NCBI GenBank assembly: GCA_033439295.1
Contig: JAVTLE010000021.1
Coordinates: 124,009 to 188,008, forward strand
Reading direction: 5' to 3'
From: Deuterostichococcus epilithicus
Lineage: Eukaryota; Chlorophyta; Trebouxiophyceae; Prasiolales; Stichococcaceae
DNA length: 64,000 bases
The translations under genes were made by a program, and so were the position numbers. The notes below the pieces were generated by a model that was not told where the DNA came from, searched no databases, and saw only the letters and a program-made list of their open reading frames with translations. Positions 17,327 through 30,316 of this stretch are shown one piece after another (the stretch's first letter is position 1; every line of letters begins with the position of its first letter).

Positions 17327-17340
17327 CCCTAAACCCTAAA
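17327..17340 (+). repeat. Telomere-like CCCTAAACCCTAAA, about 260 bp upstream of UEV1
   Basis: Two perfect tandem CCCTAAA units. In plants such telo-boxes are known promoter elements of translation and cell-cycle genes; whether this one acts so here is inference. Confidence 0.75.
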
Positions 17341-17589
17341 GTCAACAAGCACGAGGGATGAGACGCTACCTGTCGCATTTCCTTGCTCGGTCCAGCAGGT
17401 GCGAGTTGATCAAGACTGCCCAGCTCGGGAGGCCCACGACACGAGAAGGCTCTGTGATGGGAGTGACGATCCCACGGGCCGGTCAAATGCGCAGGGACGG
17501 GTATGTGCACCAATGCATATTGGTGCCGCGCGGCGGGCACCATGCAGTGCGGAACGTTGAAAGGATACAGCCCAGCAACTCTCTGCGCA

Positions 17590-17594
17590 TTACA
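17590..17594 (-). terminator. Putative TGTAA polyadenylation signal of the coiled-coil gene
   Basis: Minus-strand TGTAA 243 bp after the proposed stop at 17837, a plausible 3' UTR length. Confidence 0.4.
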
Positions 17595-17836
17595 TCCGTC
17601 TTCGCTGATGAACTACGGTAGATTCTCTCGTCTTTGATGCTGCGATGCATGCGGCTCAGATTGTTATACGACCATATCCCGCCAGCGAGCACATGGGAGG
17701 ATATTTTGCAGGGCGCGCATTGCCATGCCGACATGCAGCGAGACTGTTCACAAAAAATCCGCAAGACAAACCGCCTGCAGTCCTTATGGCCAGCCCCACA
17801 TCCAACCGAGCCCACCACGCAGCGCCGCTGCACCGC

Positions 17837-20800
17837 TCATCGTGTTGGCATCTGCGTGCAAACCAGGGCGGTCACCATCACCGGCTCCGCTTGAAATGCG
17901 GGGATGACGCGCGAGCTGTGACCCAACAACGATGCGCTTCACAACCCGCATCATGGCGACTGCCAGGCTGCCTCTCAGACATCACAGGGTGCCGCCCACC
18001 CCAAAGCAGCGGGAAGGTGCACCAACCCAATCGCTGCACAGACAAGACACACGGCGGCATGCCAAGTCGCTAGGGCAGAACATCAACCACCCGGGCGCAG
18101 TTCGTCTGGACTGCAGATGTCACCTGATTGTAGGAGGACTTGTCCTTGGACTTGCCCTTCTTGGAGGCGCGTGCCTTGGCCTCTGCGGCCGCCTTGGCCA
18201 GCAGCGCCGCCGAGCCGCCTTTCTTGCCGCTCGCCGCCTTCTTCTTCGCCGCCAGCCGCTTCTTGGCCTGCCGGGGGGGGTTCACATGACTGATCAGCAG
18301 GAGGTGCAGCGTCACGAGCAGCATGCGGCAGGATGTTGATGCAGGCGTGTGGCGTCCGCTGGTGCAGGTTGCATGCGGCACAGCAGCTGTGAAGCCGGCG
18401 TCTGACAGACGTGCACGTGCAGCCTCATCAGCAGGCAGGAGCACATGCGTGACCGCACAAACGCATGCTCGCTGATTGAATCCATGCATGGACCGGGACG
18501 CATGTCCCTTATAAGACATGATGCTGCCCCTCACATCTGCCGGGTCCTCGATGACGGGCGCCGCCTCCTCCTCGGCGGCCTGCTCCTGCGCCGGCGCTGG
18601 GGCGCCATTGGCAGCGGCGGGGGCGGCGTCGGCAGCCTCCGAGGCGGGCGCCTCGCTGGCCTCCTTGGCGGCGGCGGCTGCGGCGGCCGCCTTCTGCCGG
18701 GCGCGCTTTGCGGCGCGGGCGGCGGCGGCGGCCGACTTCTCGCCGTCCTGCTCCTCTGCTGCCTCTGCATCAGCAGGCGGTGGACGAGCGGATGGCACTG
18801 CAGCTTTTGCAAACTGAAGCCGGCGGCAATGCCATAGCCGCGTCCGTCTCGGATCACAGCTGGAGCCAGGCGGCGTCCGCCGCACGGGCGTGCGGATGCG
18901 GCTACCGCAGCATGGCACATGTCCATCAGGTCACTAGTCCATCAGGACCACCACTCAGCGCAGCGTCTGTGGGCGGGCGCACGCACCGGCGGACGCGGCA
19001 GCGGCCTCATCGCCCTCGATGCCGAGCTCCGCCAGCACCTGGGCCAGCTCCTCCATGCTCTTCTTCTTCTGCTCCTGTGAGCGTGCATGGCGTGCAGCTT
19101 CAGCCGGAGAGGCGCAGGTCAACAACCGCGACCAACCATGCAGCGCTCGTTCACGCGGCCCCTGCCCCCTGTCCCACTGATGGCTCTGGACCGAGGCGGC
19201 CAGCACGACTGCGCCCAGCCGAATGCGCTGGGTAGCTCGAGCTCGGCCAGGTGTGCGGTTGGTACAAGAGATTGGATCTGATCAACACCAGGGACATTGG
19301 TGTGCGTCCCTTTGCACGCTGCACCTCCCCCAAACCTGCCCAACTGATGCTGGATCTGTACCACCGCTGACCGAGTGCCCGACGTGCCCCACCTTCTTCG
19401 AGAGCTGCTGCTCCGCTATACGAGCGGCCTCAGCTGCCTCAGCTGCAGCGGCGGCAGCTGCTGCCCGCTGGGCCGCCAGCTCCTCTGCGCTGGGCTGCGG
19501 CTCGGATTCCTCCTCCTGCTTCTCCTCGTCTGCACCCACACCAGGAAGCGGAATGCAACGAGCGGGAGGCAAACAAGGGAGAGGCAAGCAGGCACCTTGA
19601 AAGGGGCGATGTGAAAGTAGCACTGCGAAGGCTTGGCGAATTTCCGCCGCCTCATGTGCTGTGCTTTACAGAATGCAATATATATCGGCGCACTCCACGT
19701 CCGCCTCGACGAACATGCCTGGCCGCAGCACGTGCGGCAAGTGTGCCGTCTTTGCTGGCACTGCATGCGGATCCTTCATGGCACATGCCGACACGATCGA
19801 GATGACATGCGCGGGGTCGGCAGGGCGGCATGCAGTCAGTGGGGCCGGCAGCTGCGAAGCCAACAATCCGGGCACTCACCTGCGACGTGCTCGTCGTCGT
19901 CTTCCTTTTCGAGCTCCAGTCCCAGCTCCTCGTGGATCTGCTGAAGATGCGCCTGTACAGATCAGCACCCAGTCTGGCTAAGGTGCTTTAGGACAATACG
20001 CCAGCATGCCTGGTTAGGCGCCTGCGTTTGCTGCTCAAGAGAAGTCGCCAGATGCTCCCTTCGCCGTGGAGTGAACCCGTGTTTCTTGAGAGCCGAGCGG
20101 ATGTGCCACTAGAACACAGTGCCATGATGCCCACATCCGGTTATGCTGGGCGGCCTGGCCACCCAGGACCAGCAACCTCGGACACCACCTACGACCCCTT
20201 GCAGGTCACCAACCACAGCCGTCCGAGCGAGTAGTCAGTCGGGCCCCTCACCTCCTCGTCTGCCTCCTCCTCCTCTGCTGCCGCGGCACCGCCGTCAGAG
20301 CCGCCGCCGGCTGCCTGCATGCACATGCGCAGAGCCGTCTCGCCGTTTGTAAAGGGAAGAGGTGTCGCTGCGAGCCAAAGCTTGATAGATGCATGAGTCA
20401 ATGCTGCCTGAGGCTCTGTCGATGGCCATTGTGTTCTCATTGACCTGCGCAGCATTGCTTCAAAATGCAAGATTGCAGCAGTGGCCCCGGCCGACCACGT
20501 GCCAAATGGTGGGGGGCAGTCATGAAACTTGTATCATCCAGAACAAGTACCTCTGCTGCCCAATCGTCGGGGAGGGGCGCCAGGCCACCGCCCTTTGACA
20601 GCTCGAAGTCCTCCTCCTCATCGAGCTCGTCCGCCCAATTACTGACACTTGGCTGCACACCGCCGAAGATGGCGGCCTCCATGGCTGCCTTCTCTTCCTC
20701 CTCCCGCTGTCGGGCTGCTTTCCTGGATGCCTTCTTGCCCACAGGCTCGCCGTCGCCATCCTTGCTCGGTTGTTCGGCGGGTTTCTTCTTGCTCGTCTTG

Positions 20801-20841
20801 GTGGTCAGGGCCGAGAAAAGGTTGCTAGTGGCCAGACTCAT
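17837..20841 (-). CDS. Ala/Glu/Lys-rich coiled-coil protein of unknown function
   Basis: I do not recognise the family. The start at 20841 gives MSLATSNLFSALTTKTSKKK, then a basic/acidic stretch (ASRKAARQREEEEKAAMEAA) and NWADELDEEEDFELSKGGG with APLPDDWAAEV. Later exons are short, low-complexity and acidic or basic: an EEEEADEE segment, HLQQIHEELGLELEKEDDDE, SEPQPSAEELAAQRAAAAAA, MEELAQVLAELGIEGDEAAA, an Ala/Lys-rich helix, and KRLAAKKKAASGKKGG leading to KGKSKDKSSYNQ. A phase-matched 15-nt last exon (17837-17851) adds MPTR and a stop, giving a tail SSYNQMPTR that looks conserved rather than random. Highly charged, no membrane segment; a nuclear or nucleic-acid-associated scaffold is possible but unproven. 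Exon order is convincing; the short last exon is inferred. Confidence 0.7.
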
Positions 20842-21589
20842 GTCGTGGCCGTAACGAGCGGTTGCTGCGACAGTGAGGTCTATCACCGGGTGACTGCTGC
20901 CAAGGTGATGTACCAACTCCTATCGGATGTGTGGCAGCAGCTGCTGCGAGGCCCGCTGCGATAGCTGTTGTGGCCCAGATTACACGTGCGAGCGTTTGCT
21001 ATAGTCGAGTGACCGCGCCTCGACTGTTTTAGGAAGCGCCGGACGGCCAGCAACTCTGACTAATCAGAAACAAGCCACAACTCCCTTTGTAAGCCAAGGA
21101 CAAACTCAACACGACTGGTGCAACTGTCTGGAAGCTCGGTGGCGAGATTGGAACAGGGATCGGGCAGACGCGGAAATTGCCATTGCAGATTGAGGGGGGA
21201 GCTGCCGGCAGGAGCAATCCGGGACGCTCAGATCGCCACGACATCACACCGCCGGTCCACCGCCGCTGCCCATATGCCACTTTCACTGCCCCCTCGTTTG
21301 TCAGCACGTCGTGCATGAAGCGAGATGGTGAGGGCGTGAGAGTCTCTCGCAGTTCTCAATGTTCAGCGGCGCAGGTTTTCAAGTTTTTGGGTGGTCTGAT
21401 GGCTCCCTGGAGCGGCAGCGCACTGAATAAAGGCATGCAGTTGAGTATCCTGATTCTTAATCCTGGAACAATTAGAAAGCATTCAGACCACCCAACGACA
21501 ACAGACAACCTTTCTGCATTTTTTTTCTGATGTGTACAAAGCGGCCTGCGTCACCCTCTCTGCACTTGTACTGACAGCTCACACATACT
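20842..21589. other. Translocator 3' flank and coiled-coil gene promoter
   Basis: 748 bp between two minus-strand genes. No protein-like frame, only UTR or promoter sequence. No notable repeat. Confidence 0.4.
20980..20984 (-). terminator. Putative TGTAA polyadenylation signal of the PEP translocator gene
   Basis: Minus-strand TGTAA 606 bp after the stop at 21590 and 139 bp before the next gene's start codon. Confidence 0.35.
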
Positions 21590-24490
21590 TCAGGCCGCTT
21601 TCTTCTTGCCGGAGAGCCGCTTGACCTGGCTGTATGCAAACACGCCTCCCAGCGCGACGGCAGTGCCTGCAACGGCGGCCGCACTGCATCGTCATGAATT
21701 GGGGAAGCAAGGCATGTGCCCCACATCGGGCACCAGGAAAGACATACAACAGCCTGGCACACAGGCAAAATGCGAACATTGCAGCTGAGCCGAATAGCGT
21801 TTACGGTTGCAATACAGCCGTTCTACAAAAGAAGCTGCAGGCGTGCAGCGCACCGAGCATGTTCTGCCGCGACATAGGGTTCTGGAACACGATGACAGAG
21901 GCGACGATGACGATGACACGCTTCAGGCAATTGCCAATGGAGTGCGTCACTGGCGACACGCGCTGCAGGATCATGTACGACACCTGCGCCACAAAATCAG
22001 GAGGCCCCGGGCAGTTTGGTTGGCTACTTAACCAGGCTGCCATGGACGAGCCGCGGAAAACAGTCCATTCACTGCAGCACTGATCCTACACACACCATCA
22101 ATGGCATTGGAAACACCAAACGCAAGTCAAACCTCGCAAGGCAAGGCTGCACACCCACCTGCTGGTAGGAGTGGAAGCAGGCCGCGGCGATCAGGACGTG
22201 CTTGATGACGGTGCTTGGGTTGGCAATGCCGGCGGCGCGCATCGCCGCGGGCGTGAACCGCACACCGTCCACTGCGATGGCGATGGGCGCCAGCACCAGG
22301 AAGGAGATGATGGTGATGACGCTGAACAGGTTGATGTTGTCCAGGCCCTGTAGCAGCCGGCACATCACCGCGGGCGGAGATTCAGAGAGATGTTACGCTG
22401 CAACAAGCCAATGTACTGCGATGCCGACCGCCGCCGCATACCTCCCACACATGCGATCGAGCAGCGGTGATGCAGATGACAGGATGCCTGATGGCGCCGG
22501 GCAATGCTGGAGGGGGATGTAGGGGTGCTACTCGAGAGGTAACCTGTCGGCCTCAGCCGCACACCTTGCCACCAATCATCAGCTTCTTCGACAGCACATT
22601 CCTCGACTGGAAGCTGAGGTTGCTGCCCATGGCCGCCGCAAAACCGCCCCAGTTGAACGTCACCTGCAGGCAGGTGTTGCTGCGAATGGGGCTCTGCTGC
22701 TCTGCTGTGTCCTGACGCAGGCCGCATTGTCAAGCCGCCCGTTGTCTTGTAGGGTAGCGACCAAATGCAGTCACGAAGCCTACCTCGCTGACTGAGGCGG
22801 CGGCAACACCGCCGACGATCGGCAGCAACGACAGCAGCACCGGCGCCGACGCCCGCTCCCCCAGGAACAATGCCGACAGCAGCACCGAGAAGAATGGCTC
22901 CATGGCCTGCGCATCCCACAAGAGTCCTTAGGGCGAGGCCCAAACGCATTTCTGGAGTGATGGGCGCCAGGCTCTCAGCTGGCGCCCAGCATGGGCAGAC
23001 GCTCGCAGGCATATGCAGCAGCAGCACCGAGTTGCTGATGATGGCATGCACCGCAAGCGTTGGCACTTGCTCATGATGGAAGCGTGGCTCGGCTCGGCTT
23101 GTTGCAAACACAAGCCCTGATGCGGGCTGCACAAGTGCGACAGTTGCACCCCATGGTGAATGGTGAGACCTCAGTCATGCAAGGCTTTCAGCAGCGCGCC
23201 TTGATGGTGTGCGTGAAGGAGACGGCGACGCGGCCCAGGCTGACGTTCGTGAGGGTGTTGCCCAGAGTGTGCACCAGCGCCAGCGGGCTGATGTTTTTAA
23301 GCTGCAGCACGCGTACGGCACAAGGGATTATGTTGGGCTGCCGTGGTTCTAGCAGGGCACGTGGTGGTCAGCCTCAGCCAACAAGGAAGAGCTGGCAAGG
23401 TAGCTGTTGAACTCTGTGTGTTACAGAGACCGGGATTTCGATACGGCACTGCGACGTTGTGTGCCAAAAGCACGGCGGCGCAATCTCACCGTGTCCTGCT
23501 CCAGTTTCGGCTTCTCGTGCAACCGCAGCGTCCACATCAGCAACACCATTAGACTGCCGACACCAAACTGCAGGCGGGACACGAAGACGCGTCAATCGCG
23601 GGCGCCAACATGTGACCTCAACAATCTGCTTTTAAGAGACTGCTTGCCAATTCAAGATTCAGGAGCCATGCTCACCTGAATGGCTGTGCACGTCATCGGG
23701 TAGGGGAACACCTTCAACGCCTTTTTGTTGTAGCTGTGCGCAAACGCAGAGGGAGCATGAGCAGACCAAAGCCATTAGCGGTGCACACACGGTTGCAGGA
23801 CCCCACGACGCCGCGCCGGCGACAGCAGCAAGGGTCAACGCGGAGAAGGGACAAGTGATGACGCACATGTTGAACCAGATGTTGAAGAGGTACCACCCGC
23901 CAAACAGCATCCCCAGGTACAGCGTCTTTCCCAGCGAGGACTTTGCCTCGGCAGCACCCTCTGCTATGCGCATAGCACCGCAAAGTTGACGATGTGTGGC
24001 GCGCCAGTATCAGAATTGCGGTCGCGAATCAAGGCTACTACCTCTAGAGTGATTCGCTCTGCAACGCATTCAGGTCTGGCGCAATGGTCCTGCCAGTTTG
24101 ACCCTGGCTCATGCATGGCAGCGTCTCTTGACTGGATCCGCCGCGGCAAACGGGAGCGGGCAGCTCCAGGCGAGGCAAGAGCAGTGCACATGTCGAATGG
24201 TAGAGGCAGGGTGAGGTCGATAGGGCACCGAGCATATGCTCACCTTCACCGAAGTCCTGTCCCTCCGCTGCAGCGGCTCTGCACCGCAGCTGGCCTGCCA
24301 CAAGACGCGGAGATGCTGCTAGTGAAGGCCTACATCGCGATTGCAGCGCTGCCAGGCCGCTGTCGCGCTGCCGCACCGCCACAGATCGCCGGTGAAGCAC
24401 GGCCGTCGATCGCGCGAGCGGCACCTGCCTTCTGCAGCCTGCCGCACCCGCGGAGGCGCATGGCTGCAGTTGACTCTGGCACAGCGACAT
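21590..24490 (-). CDS. PPT: Plastid phosphoenolpyruvate/phosphate translocator
   Basis: Inner-envelope antiporter of the plastidic phosphate translocator family, expected to exchange PEP for phosphate. Exon 1 starts at ATG 24490 with a Ser/Arg/Ala-rich plastid transit peptide ([20 protein letters not shown] ... [14 protein letters not shown]). The mature protein follows: [117 protein letters not shown] and [31 protein letters not shown], then [20 protein letters not shown] and VGNC-type motif [20 protein letters not shown]. It ends [19 protein letters not shown]-stop. The [18 protein letters not shown] block is the PPT subtype signature rather than triose- or glucose-phosphate translocator. 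Multi-pass membrane protein. Divergent from the NRAMP gene. Confidence 0.92.
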
Positions 24491-25083
24491 ATGTGCAGCT
24501 TTATGAATGTAACGTCGCGAAAGGTTGCGCTGTGCTGACTGCGCAGGAGGACGCCCGCAGATCTTCGCGAGGGAATGCTCTTTCGTTCCCCTTGTATGTC
24601 GTCCTCTTCCCGGGAATCTCTCTCACTCCGGAAGGTTCCCGCGTTTGAAGGTTCCTTGGCCAATGAGCTGCGTCGACAGGGTGGCACAGGCACGCGCATC
24701 CGCAGTGCATGAGAGGATCAGGCGAAAGATCTCGTGTGCACATCCCACCTCGTGTCCAGCATGCGGGGCAGAAGACTTCTGTTTACAGTTGAGCGACTGA
24801 ACGGGCTCGACTGACGCCCCGGTGGCTTGTCCGACAAACGGAGCTCGCTCACAAGTAGGCCGGTACGCGAGCCCGCTACGCGCAGAGGCCCTCCCCCTGA
24901 CTTTCACGAAGGCCGAGCAAGCCATCCAATGCGATCCGCGCTAGGCGCATGCATGGCGCTCAATCCGCTGGGTCTTGGTATTGTCCGCATATCCGAGGCC
25001 TCCATCGCTTGCTCTGCGACCGAGGTCAATGCTGCGAAGATGTGACTGTAATGCAGGTCCATCAGCGCCGTTGCCAAGCCGGA
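24491..25083. promoter_or_regulatory. Divergent promoter region PPT / NRAMP
   Basis: 593 bp between divergent start codons, so both promoters and 5' UTRs must be here. No specific motif identified. The size assumes the tentative NRAMP start. Confidence 0.4.
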
Positions 25084-28000
25084 ATGGGGTCCCCTAAAGC
25101 CGCGGCGGGGGAGGCAGAACACACACCAGACCTGGAGCAGGGTTTCACCACCACGCTGCAGGCAGCCGAGCCGGACACCTTTGCGGATGAGTCGGCGAAG
25201 GCCTCCAAGCTCGGGGAGGCTCCCAATGTAGACTCCCCCGAAGCTGCCAACGGCAGCGTTCGCTCGGAGGGTGCGGCCCTTCCGGGCTCGTGGGCATCTT
25301 ATGCCCAGGCGCATCCAGGCATCGTTTCGCAAGCCAGCGGATATCAGTGCTCCCTTGAAATGGCTCTGCGTTGCCGACCTCTGATGTGACGGCGCTGTGT
25401 CTGTTGCAGACAAGCAAGCAAAGGACACCGCTGCGCCGGAGCAGCCAGATGCTGATGTGGCGTCTGCGCCAGATGCAACGGACGAGGAGCTGGAGCGGGC
25501 GGCGCTGCTGTCTGTCTGGCGATCCCGCCCAGACGATCCGGCGAGTGATCCGCCAAACACACCTGTTCATCTGGTGATGGCTAATGCTGAATGACGCCGA
25601 AAAATGAGGGCCGCCATGTCGGCGGTGGATCAGCGCTGGTGACTCAGATACAGATCAGGCACCCATTACAACAGCGTCGCTTGCAGCTGCTTGTGGCGCG
25701 GGATATGTCTTCCCAGTTCCCCTGCCCACTGCTTTCGCCAAATGTGGCTCAGCACCCTCATGGCCGCTTTGCCGGCCTGGATGCATTGCTGCTCATAGTC
25801 TAGCTGCCCGGGCCGAGGAGCAAGACTCAGGCGAGGCAGTATTGGAGCAGAACTGGAGTCGTTCCAAAGGCGGTGTTGCTGCCTCACGGGGATGCTCGGT
25901 GGCCCCACCGCAGGCATCACTGCCGGAGGTCCACTCATCCGTGCGGGTGGCGGCGCCAGGCAGCCAATGGTACAGGAAGGCCTGGTCGTATGCTGGCCTC
26001 GGATTCCTCGTCAGCGTTGGCTACAGTGCGCTCCTTGGCCTACTGGCTTCTGTCTCAGTGCACATGTTGGGTCGATTCCAGAGGCACCTGCAGCCTCAAG
26101 TATAGTGTCACTCCCGGGTGCCTGCCTGCGCACACTCTGACGGCAGGTCCATGTTTAGCGCTGGTGTGACCGTCATCCACCACCTCCAGACGCGCTCAGT
26201 CTGAATGCTGAGCCTTCATTTTCTGATGTCGATAGTCTCATTTGCAGTGGACCCTGGCAACTGGGCGACGGATCTTGCTGCCGGCTCCGCCTTTGGGTAC
26301 ACGCTGCTGACTGCCATCATGCTCGCCAACTTCACTGCCATCTTCTTCCAGGTACTGCATCTGGCGGCTTCTCACAACGTTGCTGCATGACTTGCTGCGG
26401 TCGATCTAAGCTGCACAGATTGCAAACAACACGCTGTGCTGTCATCACATGTCCACATCGATGCGCATTCCTGCCTTAACAAGGCTTGACAGTTTGCACT
26501 CTTCTGCTGCACAGGCGTCAGCACTGAAGCTGGGGGTCGTGGCAGAGCGTGATCTAGCGCAGTGCTGCCGCGATGCCTACCCCCGCTGGGCCAACATCTC
26601 GCTGTGGATCCTCTCAGAGGCGCGTGTGCTCTGCCCGCCTGTAGCGCGTCGCCTGCTGTATCGAGATCAGGGGTTTTGGGCGCGTGTTGCATCTGGTGCT
26701 CATCTGCTGCGCTCCCAACACCAGCGGAATCGAAAATCGTGTGCCGCTGCGCTGTGCACAGTCACGTGCTGGTAGCAACGATACACCATCTGCCACCTGC
26801 CTTGGCAGGGTGAGGTCATCCAATTGCAATTTGCACGATTTTCAGTCCCTTTTGACCCGCTGCGCATGCATCCGCAGATCGCCATCGCCGCAACCGACCT
26901 GGCGGAGATCATCGGCTCTGCCATCGCATTGTACTTGCTGTTTGGGCTGCCGGTGTGGGCCGGCGTGCTCATCACTGGCCTGGTAAACTCCTCAAGAGCA
27001 ATGCAATGAAGCGGTTCCTTGCTGTCCTACCGCAGTGATGGTCAGGTGAATCGCATGCCGGGTTTCCTGCTGACATGTCCGTGTGTCCGCTTATGCAGGA
27101 CGTCCTGTTCATTCTGTTCTTCGGCACCCACAATTTCCGTGTGCTGGAGGTGCGAATCTAAGTTCGAAGGGAATGCTTACGTCTTTCTCCCTCAGCTCAC
27201 TTTTGATTCCGGCTGCCGGCTCTGCTGATGACGGCCTCATTCGAGATGCAGTGCACGCAGTGGTCGCACCCTCATGGCTGCAGCATGCAGTGCACCCATA
27301 AGTCCTGTACAAGGACTGCGCTTTCGCAGAGTTCTTGCAGTGTCTCCGGTAGTATTTTTGAAAATGGTGTTTCATGCAGATTCTTGTGTTTGCACTGTGC
27401 GCCGTCATCACAGCATGCTTCACATACGAGATTGCCGTCATCAAGCCGAACTGGCTGGACATACTCAAGGGCCTCATCCCCAAGCCCTCGGTAAGGAATG
27501 GTGTCTTACATTTCCAGCGATGCAAACAAGTGACAGTGTTTTCTCTGGTCGGAATCCACTGCCACGCCAGCATTCGTCGAGGTGGTTTGGCGCCCATAGC
27601 CATGCAGCATGTCTCAAAAATATGTGTAGCGCTCCTCACGACGTCCACGGGTGCGCAGATCCTGACCAACCAGGATCAGCTGTTCAACGCCATCGGCATC
27701 CTGGGAGCCACATGTGAGCGGGCGGGCGTTCGAGATGACAGCATCGCAAGCCACCTGCCTTCTGCCTGCGTCTGCTCAAACCTGCTTCCAGACTGCGCTT
27801 GAGTCCAGTGTTGTGAAGCCCTGCTGTGCGAATCCTCCAGGCATGCCGCACAACCTGTTCCTGGGGTCGTCCATCATCCAGGTGCGCCCTGTGGCAGAGC
27901 GCCTGTGCCGCCGCACCGCTCCCGCATTGCTCCTCCCTTGCTTACATGCTGCACACCTGATGCACACTTGTTGTGTCATAAATCATGATCCCAGCGCCTC

Positions 28001-29420
28001 AAAAGGGCCGACTCCAGTTCCTTGTTCCCGGACATAGACGCGGGCATTCCCGCGGACCACCCCGGGCAAGCGGTCGGCCATCTTCTACGGCACATGGGAT
28101 GTGTCGCTGTCGCTGATGGTCGCCTTCTTCGTGAATGCTGCCATCCTTGTGACCGCCGCAGGTGCGCCATCTTGTTGCAGCTCCAGCCCACTAACGCGAT
28201 ATGTGCACTTCCTGAGCCCCGAAAATTGCCTGCCTGCCGTGCATTGCAGACCTCGCTGCAAAGCTCATAAAGGCCGTCTAGCCTGGGATTGATCAGCGTT
28301 CCAATTCTCAAGCGAAGCTTCCCCCACCCTTCAGCCCTGGGATGCGAATTGCGGACCATTCAAGTACGTGCTTTGCAGGCGCATTCCACTACGGCAACCC
28401 GCCCAACACGGCTGTGCAGTACATCACGGACGCATACCGCCTGCTGGCGCCTGCGGTCGGCAGGAACGCCGCTAAGATCCTGTTTGGCGTCGCGCTGCTG
28501 GCCAGCGGCCAGAACAGCACCATCACCGGCACCCTCGCAGGCCAGGTGCGCTCGGCAGGCAGTACAGATTGTGCTCCTTCAGTCTTTGGTCTGCTTGCTT
28601 GCTCCATGGGCAGTGAGTCTCAGGCTGCAGACGCGATTGAAGATGAATAAGGCAGTCCCCGAAGACATCACCTTCTCCTTGCGTTCTGAGTGCACCACTC
28701 CGTACGTCTGCAGATCGTCATGGAGGGCTTCCTTCGGTTCAGCCTGCCGCCGTGGCAACGGCGCATGCTGACACGGCTGGTGGCCATGGTGCCTGCCGCC
28801 ATTGTGGCCGCCGTTGCCGGCAACCGCGGCGCCGGCAAGCTGCTCGTGCTGTCCCAGGTGCGGTTCTGAGTGCAGCATTCCTACCGCGGGGCGGGCTGTT
28901 GAACTCCTGAACGCCCCTTGATCGATGCTGCGCCAGCCAACACGATGCACATTGCACCAGTATGTCCTGGCGCTGGCGAGGGCTGCGCACACCCCTCCCA
29001 TGCATCACCGCACCATCGCACAGCAAGCAGGCAGCTTTCAGCAGCTGGCGGCGTCCAACAGTGTCTTTTGTTCCGCGTCTGCAGGTCATCATCTCCTTCA
29101 CGCTGTTCTTCGTGTGCGTGCCGCTGGTGCACTTCACCAACAGCGCGGCCCGCATGGGCCGCTTCCGCAATGGCTTCATCGCCCGCTGGTTCGGCATCAT
29201 CGTGACCGTCATCATCGGAGGCCTAAACGGCTACCTCATCGTCTCCAGCATCAAGGTAGGCTCTGAGGTCTGCATCTCGCGTACATGATAACTGAGGCAG
29301 GCAGTTGATGCATTTGGCCGGGTGCAACTGGCGCAATGGGACTCCAGACCCTCCTTGGCATGACTGGCATGTGTGATACGCTCACAGGACAATGAGTTTG
29401 GCAACACGGACGGTGTCTAG
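25084..29420 (+). CDS. NRAMP/MntH-type divalent metal transporter
   Basis: Proton-coupled transporter for Mn2+/Fe2+-type ions in a cellular membrane. The start at 25084 ([20 protein letters not shown]) is tentative; the N-terminus is an acidic, probably cytosolic tail ([16 protein letters not shown]). Core helices follow: [16 protein letters not shown] then [20 protein letters not shown] (TM1, with the metal-binding DPGN), [77 protein letters not shown] (TM6, metal-binding MPHN, from 27843), [60 protein letters not shown], and [21 protein letters not shown] 33-nt last exon (29388-29420) adds [10 protein letters not shown] and the stop, phase-matched. [10 protein letters not shown] and MPHNLFL are closer to the bacterial MntH-like clade than to animal DMT1, based on motif only. 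Confidence 0.9.
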
Positions 29421-30316
29421 ACTTGGGGCGTGTAGCGCCACACGAAATCGTCATCGACGAGATGCAGCGCAGCGGCCAAGAGTTCCGTTCAGGCGGAACC
29501 AGGCGATAGTACAAATTCAGCGCCACCGGGAATGTGGACACACATGGTACCATCGCCGCCACCGCCCACTGGACAGAGCAGGAGCACGTGCAACTGCAGC
29601 GGTAGCTGTCCTTGCCATGCAATTTTGATGATTCAGTTGTCTGTCAGATGGCCTCAGTCGAGGTTTGCTGAGCAGCATGAGCACTGCCAGAAGTAGTCGC
29701 GGTCTACCTTAGCGCCGTCACCAGAACGAAGTCCGGTTGTAGCCTTTATGTGAAAGCTTGTAGGACCCGATGGCGTGTTGACTCTGGGATTCTGAAGGTG
29801 CAAACTCTGGCATGGGTCCTGACGCTGGTGAACTGTAGCATACACGCGCGTGCCGTTCAGTGCGCCACTGAAGACTCCTTATTGTGCCAAGAGTGATACC
29901 ATGCCGGAATGACCAGCTGTTGAGGGGGACGAGCTGAGCGGTGAAAAGTTTGTGGCTGACAGGGTGGGCTGATACAAATCTGCAATAAGCCCACGACATG
30001 CACACAGGGCGCACGAGCAAAACTGCGCCTATTCATGGCTCGGCGGTGACTTTAGGGTTTTGGAGGCGAAGCACCAGCAGACCGCGCGCAGCCTGCCTGA
30101 AAATGGGCGAAGTGATGCTGACGCACAGTGATCAGGACGACAACAGAGGCCCAGTATACAGCTGGTGCAAGCAAGGACGCGGACAGCGCCGCCAAGATCC
30201 GGGACCGCCAGTTTTGCGGGGTGAATCAGCAGTGCTGACGAGCTTGGAGGTGTCTGTGCGAGCGGCGGTGACCACTTCTGGCGTCGCGCAGGCGGACGAA
30301 GCGCGACTGAGGAGTC
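29421..30316. other. NRAMP 3' flank and RBM39 promoter region
   Basis: 896 bp between two plus-strand genes. No coding signal. One telomere-like TTTAGGGTTTT at 30051-30061, about 260 bp before the RBM39 start, at a distance similar to the telo-box upstream of UEV1. Confidence 0.4.
30051..30061 (+). repeat. Telomere-like TTTAGGGTTTT upstream of RBM39
   Basis: Single telo-box-like motif 256 bp upstream of the start codon. Confidence 0.6.

Larger units (their letters stand above)
17067..17836. other. UEV1 upstream region / 3' flank of coiled-coil gene
   Basis: Intergenic between two minus-strand genes. Contains the telomere-like tandem at 17327-17340 and a minus-strand TGTAA at 17590-17594. 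No coding signal. Confidence 0.45.
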
